This document shows positions 25,827-35,197 of a DNA stretch of 64,000 nucleotides, one piece after another. Source of the stretch: Halomonas halmophila (GTDB lineage Bacteria > Pseudomonadota > Gammaproteobacteria > Pseudomonadales > Halomonadaceae); contig NZ_BJOC01000011.1 in assembly GCF_006540005.1 (NCBI RefSeq), positions 1 through 64,000 of the forward strand, in the 5' to 3' direction. Position 1 is the stretch's first letter. Each line of letters starts with the position of its first letter. The translations under genes were made by a program, and so were the position numbers. Below the pieces are notes generated by a model. The model was not told the origin of the DNA, did no database searches, and was given only the letters and a program-made list of their open reading frames with translations.

Positions 25827-27233
25827 ATGAAAACGTATAAGAAAGCAAGTGCGGGAAAGCGGGGGTTTTCCGAGAGCGGAGTCAATTCCATATCGCCGCT
25901 CTTGCTGACCGAGATATTCGATAATTTCTCGGAAGCCGTTATTGTGGCCGATGCCAATCGAAGTATGGTGTACGTCAATTCGGCGGCAGAAGTGCTCTTC
26001 GGTTACTCGGTCGATGAATTGCTGGGTAAAGAGACTAGACTGCTGTACGCCGATGAAGGTGAATATTCGGAGCAAGGGCGTAAGCGTTACAATGCCGCCA
26101 GCAAGCTGGCCACGGAAACGTACCGGGTTGCATATCGACGCGCGGGTGGAGAGCGTTTTCTCGGGTTGACGACAGCGGCGGCCATGCGTGCTAAAACAGG
26201 CAGTGTGGTTGGCTTTACCGGCATTATCCGTCCCGCTCGATCTGCGGATAATTCTCTGGAAACATTGCAGAAAGTACACACCATAACGTCCGACCTCATC
26301 CTTTCCGACAGCCACAAGATTGAATCATTGCTGCGGCTTGGCCTGCGCCATTTTGGGCTCGAAGTCGCCATTCTATCTCGCGTGGTGGGTAACGACTATA
26401 TTGTCGAACACTGTGTGGATTGCTGGAATCAGCTGAAGCCTGGGGAACGCTTTGAGGTATCGGGTACCTGTTGCGAATACACTCTTGATGCCAGGCAAAC
26501 GGTGAGCTTTTGTTGCGTGGGAAAAGGCAGAATGAGACGTCATCCCTGTTACCAGTCCATGGAAATAGGGTCCTATATCGGAAGCCCGGTATGGGTGAGC
26601 GGAGAGAGGTATGGGACGCTCAATTTTTCCGGCCACTTACCCACCGAACCCTTCTCCAGGGATGATGTCATTCTCATGGGCTTATTGTCCGACACCGTCA
26701 GCTATTTTCTTTACAGGCAGATATTCGAAGAGGAAATCCTGGCGCTGGCCAGTACTGATGAGTTGACGGGCTTACCGAATCGTCGTGCTACCTGGGAGCG
26801 GCTGAGTGATCTCATGGAAATATCGAATCGTTCCGGGTTTGCGCTTACGGTTCTTTCGATCGATGTTGATTACTTCAAGAATATCAATGATCAATGGGGA
26901 CACGCGGTGGGGGATATGGCGCTGGGTGCCTTTGCGCGCATTGCGGTTGGACTGGGCAGAAAAACGGACTTCTGTGGCCGAGTGGGAGGCGAAGAGTTCC
27001 TTTTCGTGTTTCCCGGGGCGACGCTGGAAGATGGATGGGAGTTCGGCGATCAACTGAGGCGGGAGCTGCGAGTGACACCGGTGGATCCGGTCAAGGGCGA
27101 ACCCTTCACGCTCAGTGTCAGCGTGGGTATCGCCAGGTACGAGTGTGGTGAGTCACTCGAGAGTCTGCTGGCACGTGTTGATGCTGCCCTGTACCGAGCC
27201 AAGCAGGGTGGTCGGGACAGGATATGCCAATGA
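25827..27233 (+). CDS. PAS-GAF-GGDEF diguanylate cyclase
   Basis: A 468-residue cytoplasmic protein making cyclic di-GMP. An N-terminal PAS domain (about 28-135) is followed by a GAF-like domain (about 150-285) and a C-terminal GGDEF domain (about 305-468). The active-site loop is GGEEF (about 386) and the product-inhibition I-site RxxD (RKTD) lies exactly five residues upstream, so the enzyme should be active and feedback controlled. The GAF domain has seven cysteines (HCVDC, GTCCEY, FCCVGK, HPCYQ), unusual and suggestive of metal or redox sensing. ATG 25827 has AGGGG at 25817-25821; ATG 25806 and TTG 25782 are in-frame alternatives. Confidence 0.88.
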   Translation: MKTYKKASAGKRGFSESGVNSISPLLLTEIFDNFSEAVIVADANRSMVYVNSAAEVLFGYSVDELLGKETRLLYADEGEYSEQGRKRYNAASKLATETYRVAYRRAGGERFLGLTTAAAMRAKTGSVVGFTGIIRPARSADNSLETLQKVHTITSDLILSDSHKIESLLRLGLRHFGLEVAILSRVVGNDYIVEHCVDCWNQLKPGERFEVSGTCCEYTLDARQTVSFCCVGKGRMRRHPCYQSMEIGSYIGSPVWVSGERYGTLNFSGHLPTEPFSRDDVILMGLLSDTVSYFLYRQIFEEEILALASTDELTGLPNRRATWERLSDLMEISNRSGFALTVLSIDVDYFKNINDQWGHAVGDMALGAFARIAVGLGRKTDFCGRVGGEEFLFVFPGATLEDGWEFGDQLRRELRVTPVDPVKGEPFTLSVSVGIARYECGESLESLLARVDAALYRAKQGGRDRICQ

Positions 27234-27299
27234 GTCTGGCGCCACCGTTGGGGCCGAGCAGGAAAGCGGCTGCCGATGTGTGGCGCCTCGCATGGCAGT

Positions 27300-28163
27300 T
27301 TATTCACGCTCGTTCCGGGTCGAGCGCAGCAGCACTCGGTCCATGCCCCGCGTGCTGAGTAACCGCTTGAGGGCGGCGAACAGGTGGGTGGGCAGCGTGA
27401 CCGCATAGCGGGGCTTGGGGCGAGGGTGTTCCAGGGCGTGAACAAGTTTCTTGACCACGGCGTCGGCCCCGAGCGTGAAGGATGTCTTGCCGTCCTCACT
27501 GACCAGCCGTGCTTCCACCTTGCGGTAGGTCTCGGCATGCGCGCTGTGGGTGGTGTCGATATTGGCCTTGAAGGCGCGGTAGGAATTCTCGCGAAAGCGG
27601 CTGGTGATCGGGCCAGGTTGAATCAGACTGACATGAACACCGCTACCGACGAGCTCCTGACGCAGCGTATCGGTCAAGCCTTCGAGGGCAAACTTGGAGC
27701 ACACATAGGCGCCGCGATAGGGCAGGGCGGCGATGCCCAGGACCGAGCTGTTGTGCACGATTCGGCCATGGCCCTGAGCGCGCATCATCGGCAGCACTCG
27801 CGTGGTCAGTTCATGAGTGCCAAGCAGATTGGTTTCGAGCTGCTGGCGCAGCACGTCGCGCGTCAGATCCTCGACCGCGCCGGGCTGGCCATAGGCGCCG
27901 TTGTTGAAGAGTGCCGTGAGCTCACCACCGGTGCGCTGGCTGATGTCTGCCAGCGCGGCCTCGATCGAGGCGCTATCCGCCAGGTCGAGCTGGAGTGCCT
28001 CCAGGCCTTCTTGCTTGAGCCGTGTGACGTCGCTGTCCTTTCGAACAGTGGCAAATACGCGCCAGCCGCGAGCCTGCATGGTGTGCGCGGCGGCATGTCC
28101 GATGCCGCTCGAGCAGCCGGTGATCAGCAGGCTGCGTGTCGAATTGGTGGCGTCTTCTGCCAT
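27300..28163 (-). CDS. SDR-family NAD(P)-dependent oxidoreductase
   Basis: A 287-residue short-chain dehydrogenase of the classical type. The cofactor motif TGCSSGIG (about residues 13-20), NNGAYG for the usual NNAG, catalytic Ser in VHNSSVLG and the pair Tyr/Lys in YRGAYVCSKFALEG are all present. The C-terminal extension (about 195-287) is typical of the retinol-dehydrogenase-like or YbbO-like group. The substrate is unknown. The start at 28163 follows GAGAGGA on the minus strand; a 38-codon upstream extension has no ribosome site and no family similarity. Confidence 0.85.
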   Translation of the reverse strand: MAEDATNSTRSLLITGCSSGIGHAAAHTMQARGWRVFATVRKDSDVTRLKQEGLEALQLDLADSASIEAALADISQRTGGELTALFNNGAYGQPGAVEDLTRDVLRQQLETNLLGTHELTTRVLPMMRAQGHGRIVHNSSVLGIAALPYRGAYVCSKFALEGLTDTLRQELVGSGVHVSLIQPGPITSRFRENSYRAFKANIDTTHSAHAETYRKVEARLVSEDGKTSFTLGADAVVKKLVHALEHPRPKPRYAVTLPTHLFAALKRLLSTRGMDRVLLRSTRNERE

Positions 28164-28367
28164 CCTGGGTTCCTCTCGGGTCGACGGAAAATGGGGAAAC
28201 ATCATGTCATGGCACGGTATGGCCCGCGCGAGGAATCGACAATCCCGGCCATCGAGAAGGTGTCGAGCCACTACCAAGGATATCGGCTTTTAAGGTCCGC
28301 TTCTCATTGGCGCCCCAGCGGGGGCGCGAATCCTTCCTCAGGTTCGAGATATCGCGAAATATTCAAC

Positions 28368-28745
28368 ATGGACAAGCGTTTTATGGATGGACTACGTCAT
28401 TTTCTGCTGGGGGCTTTGCTGGGGGCGTTCAGTTGGGCCGTTTGTCCGTTGGTCTCGGATCAGTTCGAGCCATTTGACACGCTTGTCGGATTGGCGGCTG
28501 GTCAGGCCTTGATGCTGGCTTTTGCCCTCTATACGGGCTGCAGGAAAAAACATGTGCTGCTCTGGTGGTTAGTGGCCGGCATATACGCGGGGCAAAACCT
28601 GTATGCCTATGCGTTCGGCTCAAGCGGGACGAGGGAATGGTTCCTGCTGGGACTCGTGACAAGCGTTCTCCTCTGCATACTGCCTCTTGTCGGCGGGAGC
28701 TTGGCCAAATGGGTCTCTTCATGCTCGCAACACGACAAAAAGTGA
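28368..28745 (+). CDS. Small membrane protein, unknown
   Basis: A 125-residue hydrophobic protein starting MDKRFMDGLRHF, with four probable membrane helices (about residues 10-27, 38-56, 65-82 and 92-112) and a short charged tail ending SCSQHDKK. I do not recognise the family. The frame extends far upstream, but that part lies antisense to the SDR gene and is not believed. No strong ribosome site precedes ATG 28368; ATG 28383 is an alternative. It is convergent with the hydrolase gene. Coding status rests on the clean hydrophobic pattern. Confidence 0.55.
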   Translation: MDKRFMDGLRHFLLGALLGAFSWAVCPLVSDQFEPFDTLVGLAAGQALMLAFALYTGCRKKHVLLWWLVAGIYAGQNLYAYAFGSSGTREWFLLGLVTSVLLCILPLVGGSLAKWVSSCSQHDKK

Positions 28746-28785
28746 GTGCCAAGAGAGCTATCCAACTTCTTCACTCCGGAACCGA

Positions 28786-29772
28786 TCACTGTTCGTCGGG
28801 AGCTACGAACTCCTGCGTCTCGGCGATGATCGCCTCGAGAGCATCGGGTGCGACCACTAGGCCGACATGACCGATGCCGGGTAGCAGGGTGACCGGCACA
28901 TCGCGGCTGGCGTGTTGGAACACCGTCTCGAATTGTGTCGAGTCCAGGACCTGATCATCACGACCGGCGATCAACCGTGTGGGTTGGTCGATGGCCTGGA
29001 GGGTGGCGCGGTAGTCGGCTTGGGGGCGGTAGTTCTGGGCCAGACTGAAGGAATAGGCTGGGGTGAGCAGGCTCTGGGCATCCTCGGCCAGGGCAAAGCG
29101 CACCACGGGCAGGTGATTGAAGGCGCTGATGCCCAGCTGGTTGAGCAGCGCGATGCTGATGTAGCGAGGAATGCCGACATTGGTCCAGCCACCGGTGCCG
29201 GGGCGGTGGGTTGGTGCCTCCTGACTGATGAAAGGGGACAGCAGCAGGTAGTGAGCGAAGAGGTCCGAGCGCTCGCTGCCGGCGATACGCAGGGCGAAGC
29301 CGCCCCCGGCGGAGAAGCCGGTCAGGGTGAGCGGTGTGTCGGGATTCACCGCGTCGACGAAGTCCTCCAGGTCGTCTTCCAGCTGGCCGATGTAAGTAAT
29401 ATCGCCCCGTGGGCCCGAGTCGCCGTGGCCGCGAACATCCAGCGCATAGGCGTTGAAGCCGGCCTCGGCATAAGCCATGGCGAGGGGATGCAGGCTGCGG
29501 CTGTCGGCGGATGAACCATGCAGTAGCACCACGCTACCGTTGCTGGCGTCATCGTTGGTCGCGGCCGGGTAGTGCCGGTAGGCGAGCTGGCTGCCATCAC
29601 GCGCCTGGTAGTGGTCCAGCGCCGGCAGATCGCTGTAGTCCAGGTTCTTGAAGGGCTCGTTGATGCCGGCCATGGCGGGAGGCTGGGAAGGGCCACCGAA
29701 GATCAGTGCCATGACCAGTGCTGAGGTCAGCACCAACCCGATAACCAATATCACACCGGCCGCAATTTTCAT
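28786..29772 (-). CDS. Alpha/beta hydrolase with N-terminal membrane anchor
   Basis: A 328-residue serine hydrolase of the lysophospholipase/monoacylglycerol-lipase type. The N-terminus (residues 1-25) is a hydrophobic anchor or uncleaved signal. The oxyanion motif VLLHGSS (about 82), nucleophile elbow GFSAGG (about 153-158), acid in AGRDDQV (about 268) and histidine in GIGHVG (about 301) give a complete triad. It probably acts outside the cytoplasmic membrane on a lipid or ester. GGAGGTGG precedes the start on the minus strand. It lies 19 bases downstream of sbcC and could be read from the same transcript. Confidence 0.82.
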   Translation of the reverse strand: MKIAAGVILVIGLVLTSALVMALIFGGPSQPPAMAGINEPFKNLDYSDLPALDHYQARDGSQLAYRHYPAATNDDASNGSVVLLHGSSADSRSLHPLAMAYAEAGFNAYALDVRGHGDSGPRGDITYIGQLEDDLEDFVDAVNPDTPLTLTGFSAGGGFALRIAGSERSDLFAHYLLLSPFISQEAPTHRPGTGGWTNVGIPRYISIALLNQLGISAFNHLPVVRFALAEDAQSLLTPAYSFSLAQNYRPQADYRATLQAIDQPTRLIAGRDDQVLDSTQFETVFQHASRDVPVTLLPGIGHVGLVVAPDALEAIIAETQEFVAPDEQ

Positions 29773-29791
29773 GGCGCCACCTCCTTGCGTG

Positions 29792-32700
29792 TCAATGACT
29801 CACCAGTGTGGCACGGCTGGTGCCGTTACCCTCGGGTGAGACGTGAATCTGTACCGGGATGCGTTCATGCATTTCCTGCACATGCGAGATGACGCCGACC
29901 CGGCGCCCCAGGGCCTGGAGGCCGTCGAGGGCATCCATGGCCAGGGCCAGGGAGTCGGGGTCGAGGCTGCCGAAGCCCTCGTCGATGAACAGCGATTCGA
30001 TCACCAGTTCGCCGGAGGCCATGGAGGCCAGCCCCAGCGCCAGCGCCAGTGACACCAGGAAGGTCTCGCCGCCGGAGAGCGAATGCACGGAGCGTCGCTC
30101 GTCGCCCATGTCGCGATCGATGACCAGCAGGCCGAGTTCGCTGCCGCCGCGTACCAGTTGGTAGCGTCGACTCAGGCCATGCAGGTGGGCATTGGCGTGT
30201 TCCAGCAACTGTTCCAGGTTGTAGGCCTGGGCAATCCGCCGGAAGGTCTTGCCGTCGGCGGAGCCGATCAACTCGCTGATGCGCCCCCAGCGGCGATACT
30301 CCTGACGGGCCGCCTCGAGTTGCGCCTGGCCCTGTTGCTGGCGTTCGCGTCGGCGATCGTCGTCGCGCAGGGCGTGCTGGGCGTCATCGCGTTGCTGCTG
30401 GGCACTTTCGAGTTGCGGTGTCAGCGCTTGTCGCTCCTGTTCCAGGGCCTCGAAACGCTCCACGATGGTCTGGGTTACGTCGTCGCCGAGCAGCGCGGCC
30501 TCGTCATGCGGCGACGCCAGCAACGCCTGGTCGCGGCGTTGTGCGATCAGCGCCTGGCGACGCTCGGCCAGGGTGGCGGCGGCCTGTTGGCGGGCCTGCT
30601 CAGCGTCGTTCAGCTGCTGTTCCTGGCGCTCTGCCTCGGCCTCGGATTGCGCCAGCAGGCGTGTCAGGGTGGCGTCATCCAGATTGGGGTGAGCCTGTCG
30701 CCATTCGGTCAGCTGGCTTGCCAGGCTGTCGCTTTCCTGCACGAGCGCATCCAGCTGGCGCTGTTGATGATCGCGCTGCTGGGTCAGCCGCTGTACTTCC
30801 TGCTGCGCCTGGTTGGATTGCGCCAGGGCGTTGTCCCGCGCCTGATAGGCGGACGCCTGGGCTTCGTCGAGATGCTGTTGCCAGGCATCCGCCGAGGCGT
30901 GTTGTCCCAGCAGCGTGGCCAGGCGTTCGGCGAGTTCATCCCGTTGTGTCTGTAGAGGTGGCAACTGCTCGGCTAGTTCGTGGAGCTCGCCGTCGAGACT
31001 TTCGCGGCGCGTCTCGAAACGCGCGAGCTGGGTGGCGTCTTCCTGCAGGGCCTGCTTCAGCGGCTCGAGTGCCTGTTCGGCCTGCTGCAGGCGGCCCAGC
31101 GTGGCTTCGTGATGCGCTCGATCGGCCTGGCTCTGGTCGAGCTGCTCGGCGAGCCAGGTAGCGCGCCGATCCACCTCGATGGGCTCGAGCTCGGCGTAGA
31201 GGGTCTGACGCTGCAGGGTCTGGTGGCTTGCCTGATGCTGCTCCCGGGCTTCCTGAGCCTCCTGACGATGCTGCTTGAGCGAGGCCTCGAGGGCGCTGTA
31301 GTCGCCGTCGAGTCGGTCGCGTTCCTGGCGGGCCTGTTCCAGGGCATCCCGGGCTTCCTGAAGCTGGCGTTCTTCGTCCTGTTGCTGGGCGGCCAGCTGT
31401 TCGGCCTCGGGGGTAGTCGGTGGGTGGTGTCGCCAGGGATGCTCCAAACCGCCGCACACCGGGCATGGCGCGTCCTCGGTCAGGGCCTGGCGCAGTGCAA
31501 TGACCGTCTCGCTGCGCACCGCACGGCTGCGCTCGATGGCGGTATTGAGTGTATCCAGTCGGGTGTCTGCCACCGCGAGTCGATGGCGGGCCTGCTGGCC
31601 CTGCTCCAGCCGTTGCTGCAGCTGTGGCTCCGTCTGCTCAATGTGTTCGCTGAGGTGCTGATAGCGGGTCTCGGCCTGTTGAAAGGCCTGCCAGTGGCGG
31701 GTCAGCTCGTCTAGCGCCAGTTGACGCTTGGCGGCCGCGTCGAAGGCCTGCCGGGCCGCTTGTCGGGCGGTCTCGAGGTCGTCGTCATCGCCCAGCAGCT
31801 CGGTCAGGGTGGCCTGCCACTCTGCCTGCTGTTGGCGGCGCTGCTGGTGTGCGCTGGCGGCCTGGCGGTGCTCGGCATCCAGGGTGGCGAGTTGCTGTTG
31901 GCGCTCGGTTCGGAGCCTTTCCTTGTCGCTTACCTGCTGTTCCAGGCTGGCCAGGTCCGTCGCGTGCCGGCGAGCCTCGCGCAGGGCCGGCTCGGCCTGT
32001 TGACGAGCTTCCCGGGCGGCCTGCAGGGCCTGCTCGGCGGTCTCGTGCGCTTGTCGTTGCTGCGCCAGTTTCGCCTCGGCTTCGCCCAGCGCCTCGAGGG
32101 TTTGGGCGTGATCGGCTTGCTGCCGGGCGATCAGGTCGGGGAGGTCGGCCTGGCGTTGCAGGAGATGGCGTTGCGGCAGGATGACGCGGCGCCATGCCTG
32201 ATCCTCGCGCGCCCCGGCCAGGGCCTGCCAGGCATGTTCCGCTTCTTGTTGCTGGTGGAGGCCCTGGTCCAGCGCCTCGCGAAGACGTGCGTCGGTCTCG
32301 TGCCAGCCCTGGCGGGTTTGTTGTTGCTGGCGTTGCTGCTCCAGTTGCCGCAACTGCTCGCCGGCCTCCCGGGCATTGTGCTCGAGTTGCGCCCGGCTCT
32401 CGGGGTCGGCCGGCAGGTCATCGGCGAGGCGGCTTTCCAGAGCGTCCAGGTGGCGCTTCGCCTCGCTGGCACGCCGGTAGGCGGCGCGCGAGATGGCGGA
32501 GTACTTCGCCGTCCCGGTGAGGCGTTCGAGCAGGTCGCTGCGCTCGTTGTCATCGGCCTTGAGAAAGGCGGAGAACTCGCTCTGGGCCAGCAGAACGGCC
32601 CGGGTGAACTGCTCGAAGGTCAGACCCAGGCGTTCGGGAAGCTGTTTGTCGAACTCCCGTTTCTGGGTGGTCAGCAGGCGGTCATCCTCGAGGTCGCGCA

Positions 32701-33097
32701 GCGATTGATCGACGCTCTGCAGGCGGCCGTCGGCCTTGTAGCGGGCGCGGCGTACCGCCCAGCGGGCCCGGTAGCGGCGGCCATCGCGGCCGACGAAATC
32801 GACCTCGGCATGGCCGCTGGCGGTGCCGCGACGCAGTAGGGTTCGGGGGTCGCTGGTGGTCACTGGATCGCCGGCCGGGTCATCCACCTGGCTGTCGCGA
32901 TTGGGGGCCTGGCGCAGGCGCGGCGTGTTGCCGTAGAGCGCCAGGCACAGCGCATCGAGCAGGGTGCTCTTGCCCGCCCCGGTGGGGCCGGTGATGGCGA
33001 ACAGGCCGGCATGAGCCAGGGGCTCGGCGGTAAAGTCGAGTTCCAGCGGGCCGGGCAGAGAGGCGAGGTTTTCCAGGCGCAGGGCGAGGATCTTCAT
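29792..33097 (-). CDS. sbcC: Exonuclease subunit SbcC
   Basis: A 1101-residue SMC-like ATPase of the SbcCD (Mre11-Rad50 type) nuclease, which trims hairpins and protein-blocked DNA ends. Walker A GPTGAGKST lies at residues 37-45. Two very long coiled-coil arms meet at the zinc hook CPVCG near residue 545. The C-terminal half-site has the signature SLSGGETFLVSLALALG and the Walker B region SLFIDEGFGSLD. Its ATG overlaps the sbcD stop by four bases. Length matches the proteobacterial protein. Confidence 0.94.
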   Translation of the reverse strand: MKILALRLENLASLPGPLELDFTAEPLAHAGLFAITGPTGAGKSTLLDALCLALYGNTPRLRQAPNRDSQVDDPAGDPVTTSDPRTLLRRGTASGHAEVDFVGRDGRRYRARWAVRRARYKADGRLQSVDQSLRDLEDDRLLTTQKREFDKQLPERLGLTFEQFTRAVLLAQSEFSAFLKADDNERSDLLERLTGTAKYSAISRAAYRRASEAKRHLDALESRLADDLPADPESRAQLEHNAREAGEQLRQLEQQRQQQQTRQGWHETDARLREALDQGLHQQQEAEHAWQALAGAREDQAWRRVILPQRHLLQRQADLPDLIARQQADHAQTLEALGEAEAKLAQQRQAHETAEQALQAAREARQQAEPALREARRHATDLASLEQQVSDKERLRTERQQQLATLDAEHRQAASAHQQRRQQQAEWQATLTELLGDDDDLETARQAARQAFDAAAKRQLALDELTRHWQAFQQAETRYQHLSEHIEQTEPQLQQRLEQGQQARHRLAVADTRLDTLNTAIERSRAVRSETVIALRQALTEDAPCPVCGGLEHPWRHHPPTTPEAEQLAAQQQDEERQLQEARDALEQARQERDRLDGDYSALEASLKQHRQEAQEAREQHQASHQTLQRQTLYAELEPIEVDRRATWLAEQLDQSQADRAHHEATLGRLQQAEQALEPLKQALQEDATQLARFETRRESLDGELHELAEQLPPLQTQRDELAERLATLLGQHASADAWQQHLDEAQASAYQARDNALAQSNQAQQEVQRLTQQRDHQQRQLDALVQESDSLASQLTEWRQAHPNLDDATLTRLLAQSEAEAERQEQQLNDAEQARQQAAATLAERRQALIAQRRDQALLASPHDEAALLGDDVTQTIVERFEALEQERQALTPQLESAQQQRDDAQHALRDDDRRRERQQQGQAQLEAARQEYRRWGRISELIGSADGKTFRRIAQAYNLEQLLEHANAHLHGLSRRYQLVRGGSELGLLVIDRDMGDERRSVHSLSGGETFLVSLALALGLASMASGELVIESLFIDEGFGSLDPDSLALAMDALDGLQALGRRVGVISHVQEMHERIPVQIHVSPEGNGTSRATLVSH

Positions 33098-34323
33098 GCG
33101 TTGCCCTCCGTGTCGTCGAGCACTTCCTGATGCAGGCGATCGAAGTCGGCCAGGACGTCGTCATCCGGCGGCGTGTCCCAGCGGCTCTGCCAGGTGCGTT
33201 CGAAGAGCTTGCGCGGCCCCAGGGATTCCAGGTCGACCCGCTGCGGGGCAGCGTCGCCGGTGGTGTCGGGCAGTTGTCGGGTGAGGCGCAGCAGACGCAG
33301 CGCCCGGCCTTCCAGCGCCGCGTCGAGGCGGGCGCGCAGGTCGGGCACCGGGGCATCCAGCTGGACGCTGACTTCCAGCCAGGGCCAGTGCTCGCGCGGC
33401 AATTCAGGGTCGTCCTCCAGGGCCGCCAGTTCATCCAGCACCTCGTCCAGTGCGGCCGGGCCCAGGCGATGCATGGCTACCGCACGGGGGATGGGCACTG
33501 ACTCGAGGCCGGCGAGCTGCTCGCCTTCGAGCTGCACCTCGACCACCTGATGCGGATAGCCGACCTCGCTGAAGTCCAGCGGCAAGGGGCTGCCGCTGTA
33601 GCGGATGCGCGCCTCGCCGACCTGCTGGGCGCGATGCAGGTGGCCCAGCGCCACATAGGCGATGTCCGCGGGGAAAAGCGTTGCCGGGATGGACTCCTCG
33701 CCGCCGATCACGATGGGGCGCTCGCTGGCTTCCGAGACCGTGGCGCCATGCAGATGGGCATGGCTCATGGCGATCAGCGCCTGGCCGGCTTGCCGGCGCT
33801 GACGCGCGGCATCGATCAGTGCCTGGTGAACCTGCGAGATACCGCCGACATAATCCTGGGCCTCGCCACCGGTGACCTCGGCGGGGCGCAGAAAGGGCAG
33901 CGCCAGGCACCAGGCCTGCGTCTCGCCGCTTTTATCATGCAGCGGCACCAGCAGGTGGTCGGCATCCAGCTCGCCGTCGTCGCGCCATGCCACACGCCCC
34001 ACCGCATGAGTACGCAGGCGGCGCATCAGGGGCGCCGGCAATTCGATGCGATTGCCGCTGTCGTGATTGCCGGCGATCAATACAATGTCGAGTTGTGGCA
34101 GACGCTCATGGGCGCTGACGATGAAGTCGTACAACAGCTCCTGAGCGCGCAGCGAGGGATTGACCACATCGAAGATATCGCCGGCCACCAGCAGGGCATC
34201 GGCATCGCGCTCGACCAGGGTCTCGAGCAGCCAGTCGAGAAAGGCACGATGTTCGGTATGGCGTTCCTGGCCGTGGAAGCTCTGGCCCAGATGCCAGTCA
34301 GCGGTATGGATCAGTCTCAACAT
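33094..34323 (-). CDS. sbcD: Exonuclease subunit SbcD
   Basis: A 409-residue Mre11-type metallophosphoesterase, partner of SbcC. The metal-binding motifs are in order: HTADWHLG (residues 6-13), VAGDIFD (about 46-52), GNHDSG (about 85-90), and SHAH with GHLHRAQ further on. It makes the manganese-dependent nuclease cuts while SbcC supplies ATP-driven DNA tethering. sbcD precedes sbcC with a four-base overlap, the standard operon order. The C-terminal capping domain (about 270-409) ends in the SbcC-interaction region. Confidence 0.94.
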   Translation of the reverse strand: MLRLIHTADWHLGQSFHGQERHTEHRAFLDWLLETLVERDADALLVAGDIFDVVNPSLRAQELLYDFIVSAHERLPQLDIVLIAGNHDSGNRIELPAPLMRRLRTHAVGRVAWRDDGELDADHLLVPLHDKSGETQAWCLALPFLRPAEVTGGEAQDYVGGISQVHQALIDAARQRRQAGQALIAMSHAHLHGATVSEASERPIVIGGEESIPATLFPADIAYVALGHLHRAQQVGEARIRYSGSPLPLDFSEVGYPHQVVEVQLEGEQLAGLESVPIPRAVAMHRLGPAALDEVLDELAALEDDPELPREHWPWLEVSVQLDAPVPDLRARLDAALEGRALRLLRLTRQLPDTTGDAAPQRVDLESLGPRKLFERTWQSRWDTPPDDDVLADFDRLHQEVLDDTEGNA

Positions 34324-34471
34324 GGGCGCCCCGGTGGCGGATCGTGAAACAGTGTCGTCAGGACAAGGGCGCCCAGTCTAACGCGATTGGTGCTGGCGCA
34401 TCAGGCGCTTATTGTCGGGCAATGCGTTGCGGGCGCCTCGCACCGACGGATCAACAGGACAGGGAGGCCTC

Positions 34472-35158
34472 ATGTCGCCAACCGCGCTGCACGACTGGAA
34501 CCTCGACCCTGGCGAGGCGATCGCCCTGCAGAAGCAGTTGGCCGCCCGGGTCGAGCGTCAGGACCGCCTGGCCGAGGTGACGCGCATTGCCGGCGTGGAT
34601 ATCGGCTTCGAGCAGGGGGGCGAGGTGACCCGCGCGGCGGTGGTGGTACTCGCCTGGCCGCCGGGGACCGATGGGGCCTTCGAACGGGTCGAGCAGGTGG
34701 TGCATCGCGAGCCGACGCGCCTGCCATACATTCCCGGACTTCTATCGTTTCGCGAGCTGCCCGCCGCACTGGCCGCCTTCGATAGACTGACGAGTTCGCC
34801 GGAGCTGATCATGGTCGATGGCCAGGGGCTGGCGCATCCGCGTCGGCTGGGGGTGGCGAGCCATCTGGGTCTGTGGCTGGATCGGCCGACCATCGGCATC
34901 GCCAAGTCACGGCTGTGCGGGCATCACGTCGAGCCGGGCAACGAGCGGGGCGACCGGGTGCCTCTGGTACACAAGGAGGAGACCATCGGCACGGTGCTGC
35001 GCTCGCGTTCCGGCGTCAAGCCGGTGTTCGTTTCCAGCGGGCATCGCGTCAGCCTGCCCACGGCCCTCGACTGGGTAGTGGCCTGCCTGGGACGCACCAA
35101 GCTGCCCGAGCCGACCCGGATGGCCGATCGCCTGGCGTCACGGCGTACTGCCATGTGA
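34472..35158 (+). CDS. nfi: Endonuclease V
   Basis: A 228-residue deoxyinosine-specific repair nuclease that nicks DNA one nucleotide 3' of the lesion. Conserved positions are seen: Asp43 in GVDIGFE, the YIPGLLSFRE lesion-binding segment (about 88-97), and MVDGQG with the second metal-binding Asp near residue 117, followed by HPRRLG. ATG 34472 follows AGGGAGG at 34461-34467. Ninety-six bases of its 3' end are duplicated at 37237-37332. It is divergent from sbcD, a sensible pairing of two DNA-repair functions. Confidence 0.93.
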   Translation: MSPTALHDWNLDPGEAIALQKQLAARVERQDRLAEVTRIAGVDIGFEQGGEVTRAAVVVLAWPPGTDGAFERVEQVVHREPTRLPYIPGLLSFRELPAALAAFDRLTSSPELIMVDGQGLAHPRRLGVASHLGLWLDRPTIGIAKSRLCGHHVEPGNERGDRVPLVHKEETIGTVLRSRSGVKPVFVSSGHRVSLPTALDWVVACLGRTKLPEPTRMADRLASRRTAM

Positions 35159-35197
35159 CGCCTCAGGCAACGGCTGGATGACCCGAACGGGTTGCCA

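Noticed and set aside
27384-28367. Upstream extension of the small membrane-protein frame
   Set aside because: It is antisense to the SDR gene at 27300-28163; only the part from 28368 has a membrane-protein pattern of its own.
29843-32839. Several long frames antisense to sbcC
   Set aside because: SbcC is complete with all motifs; the opposing frames are Leu/Gly-rich mirrors of coiled-coil codons.
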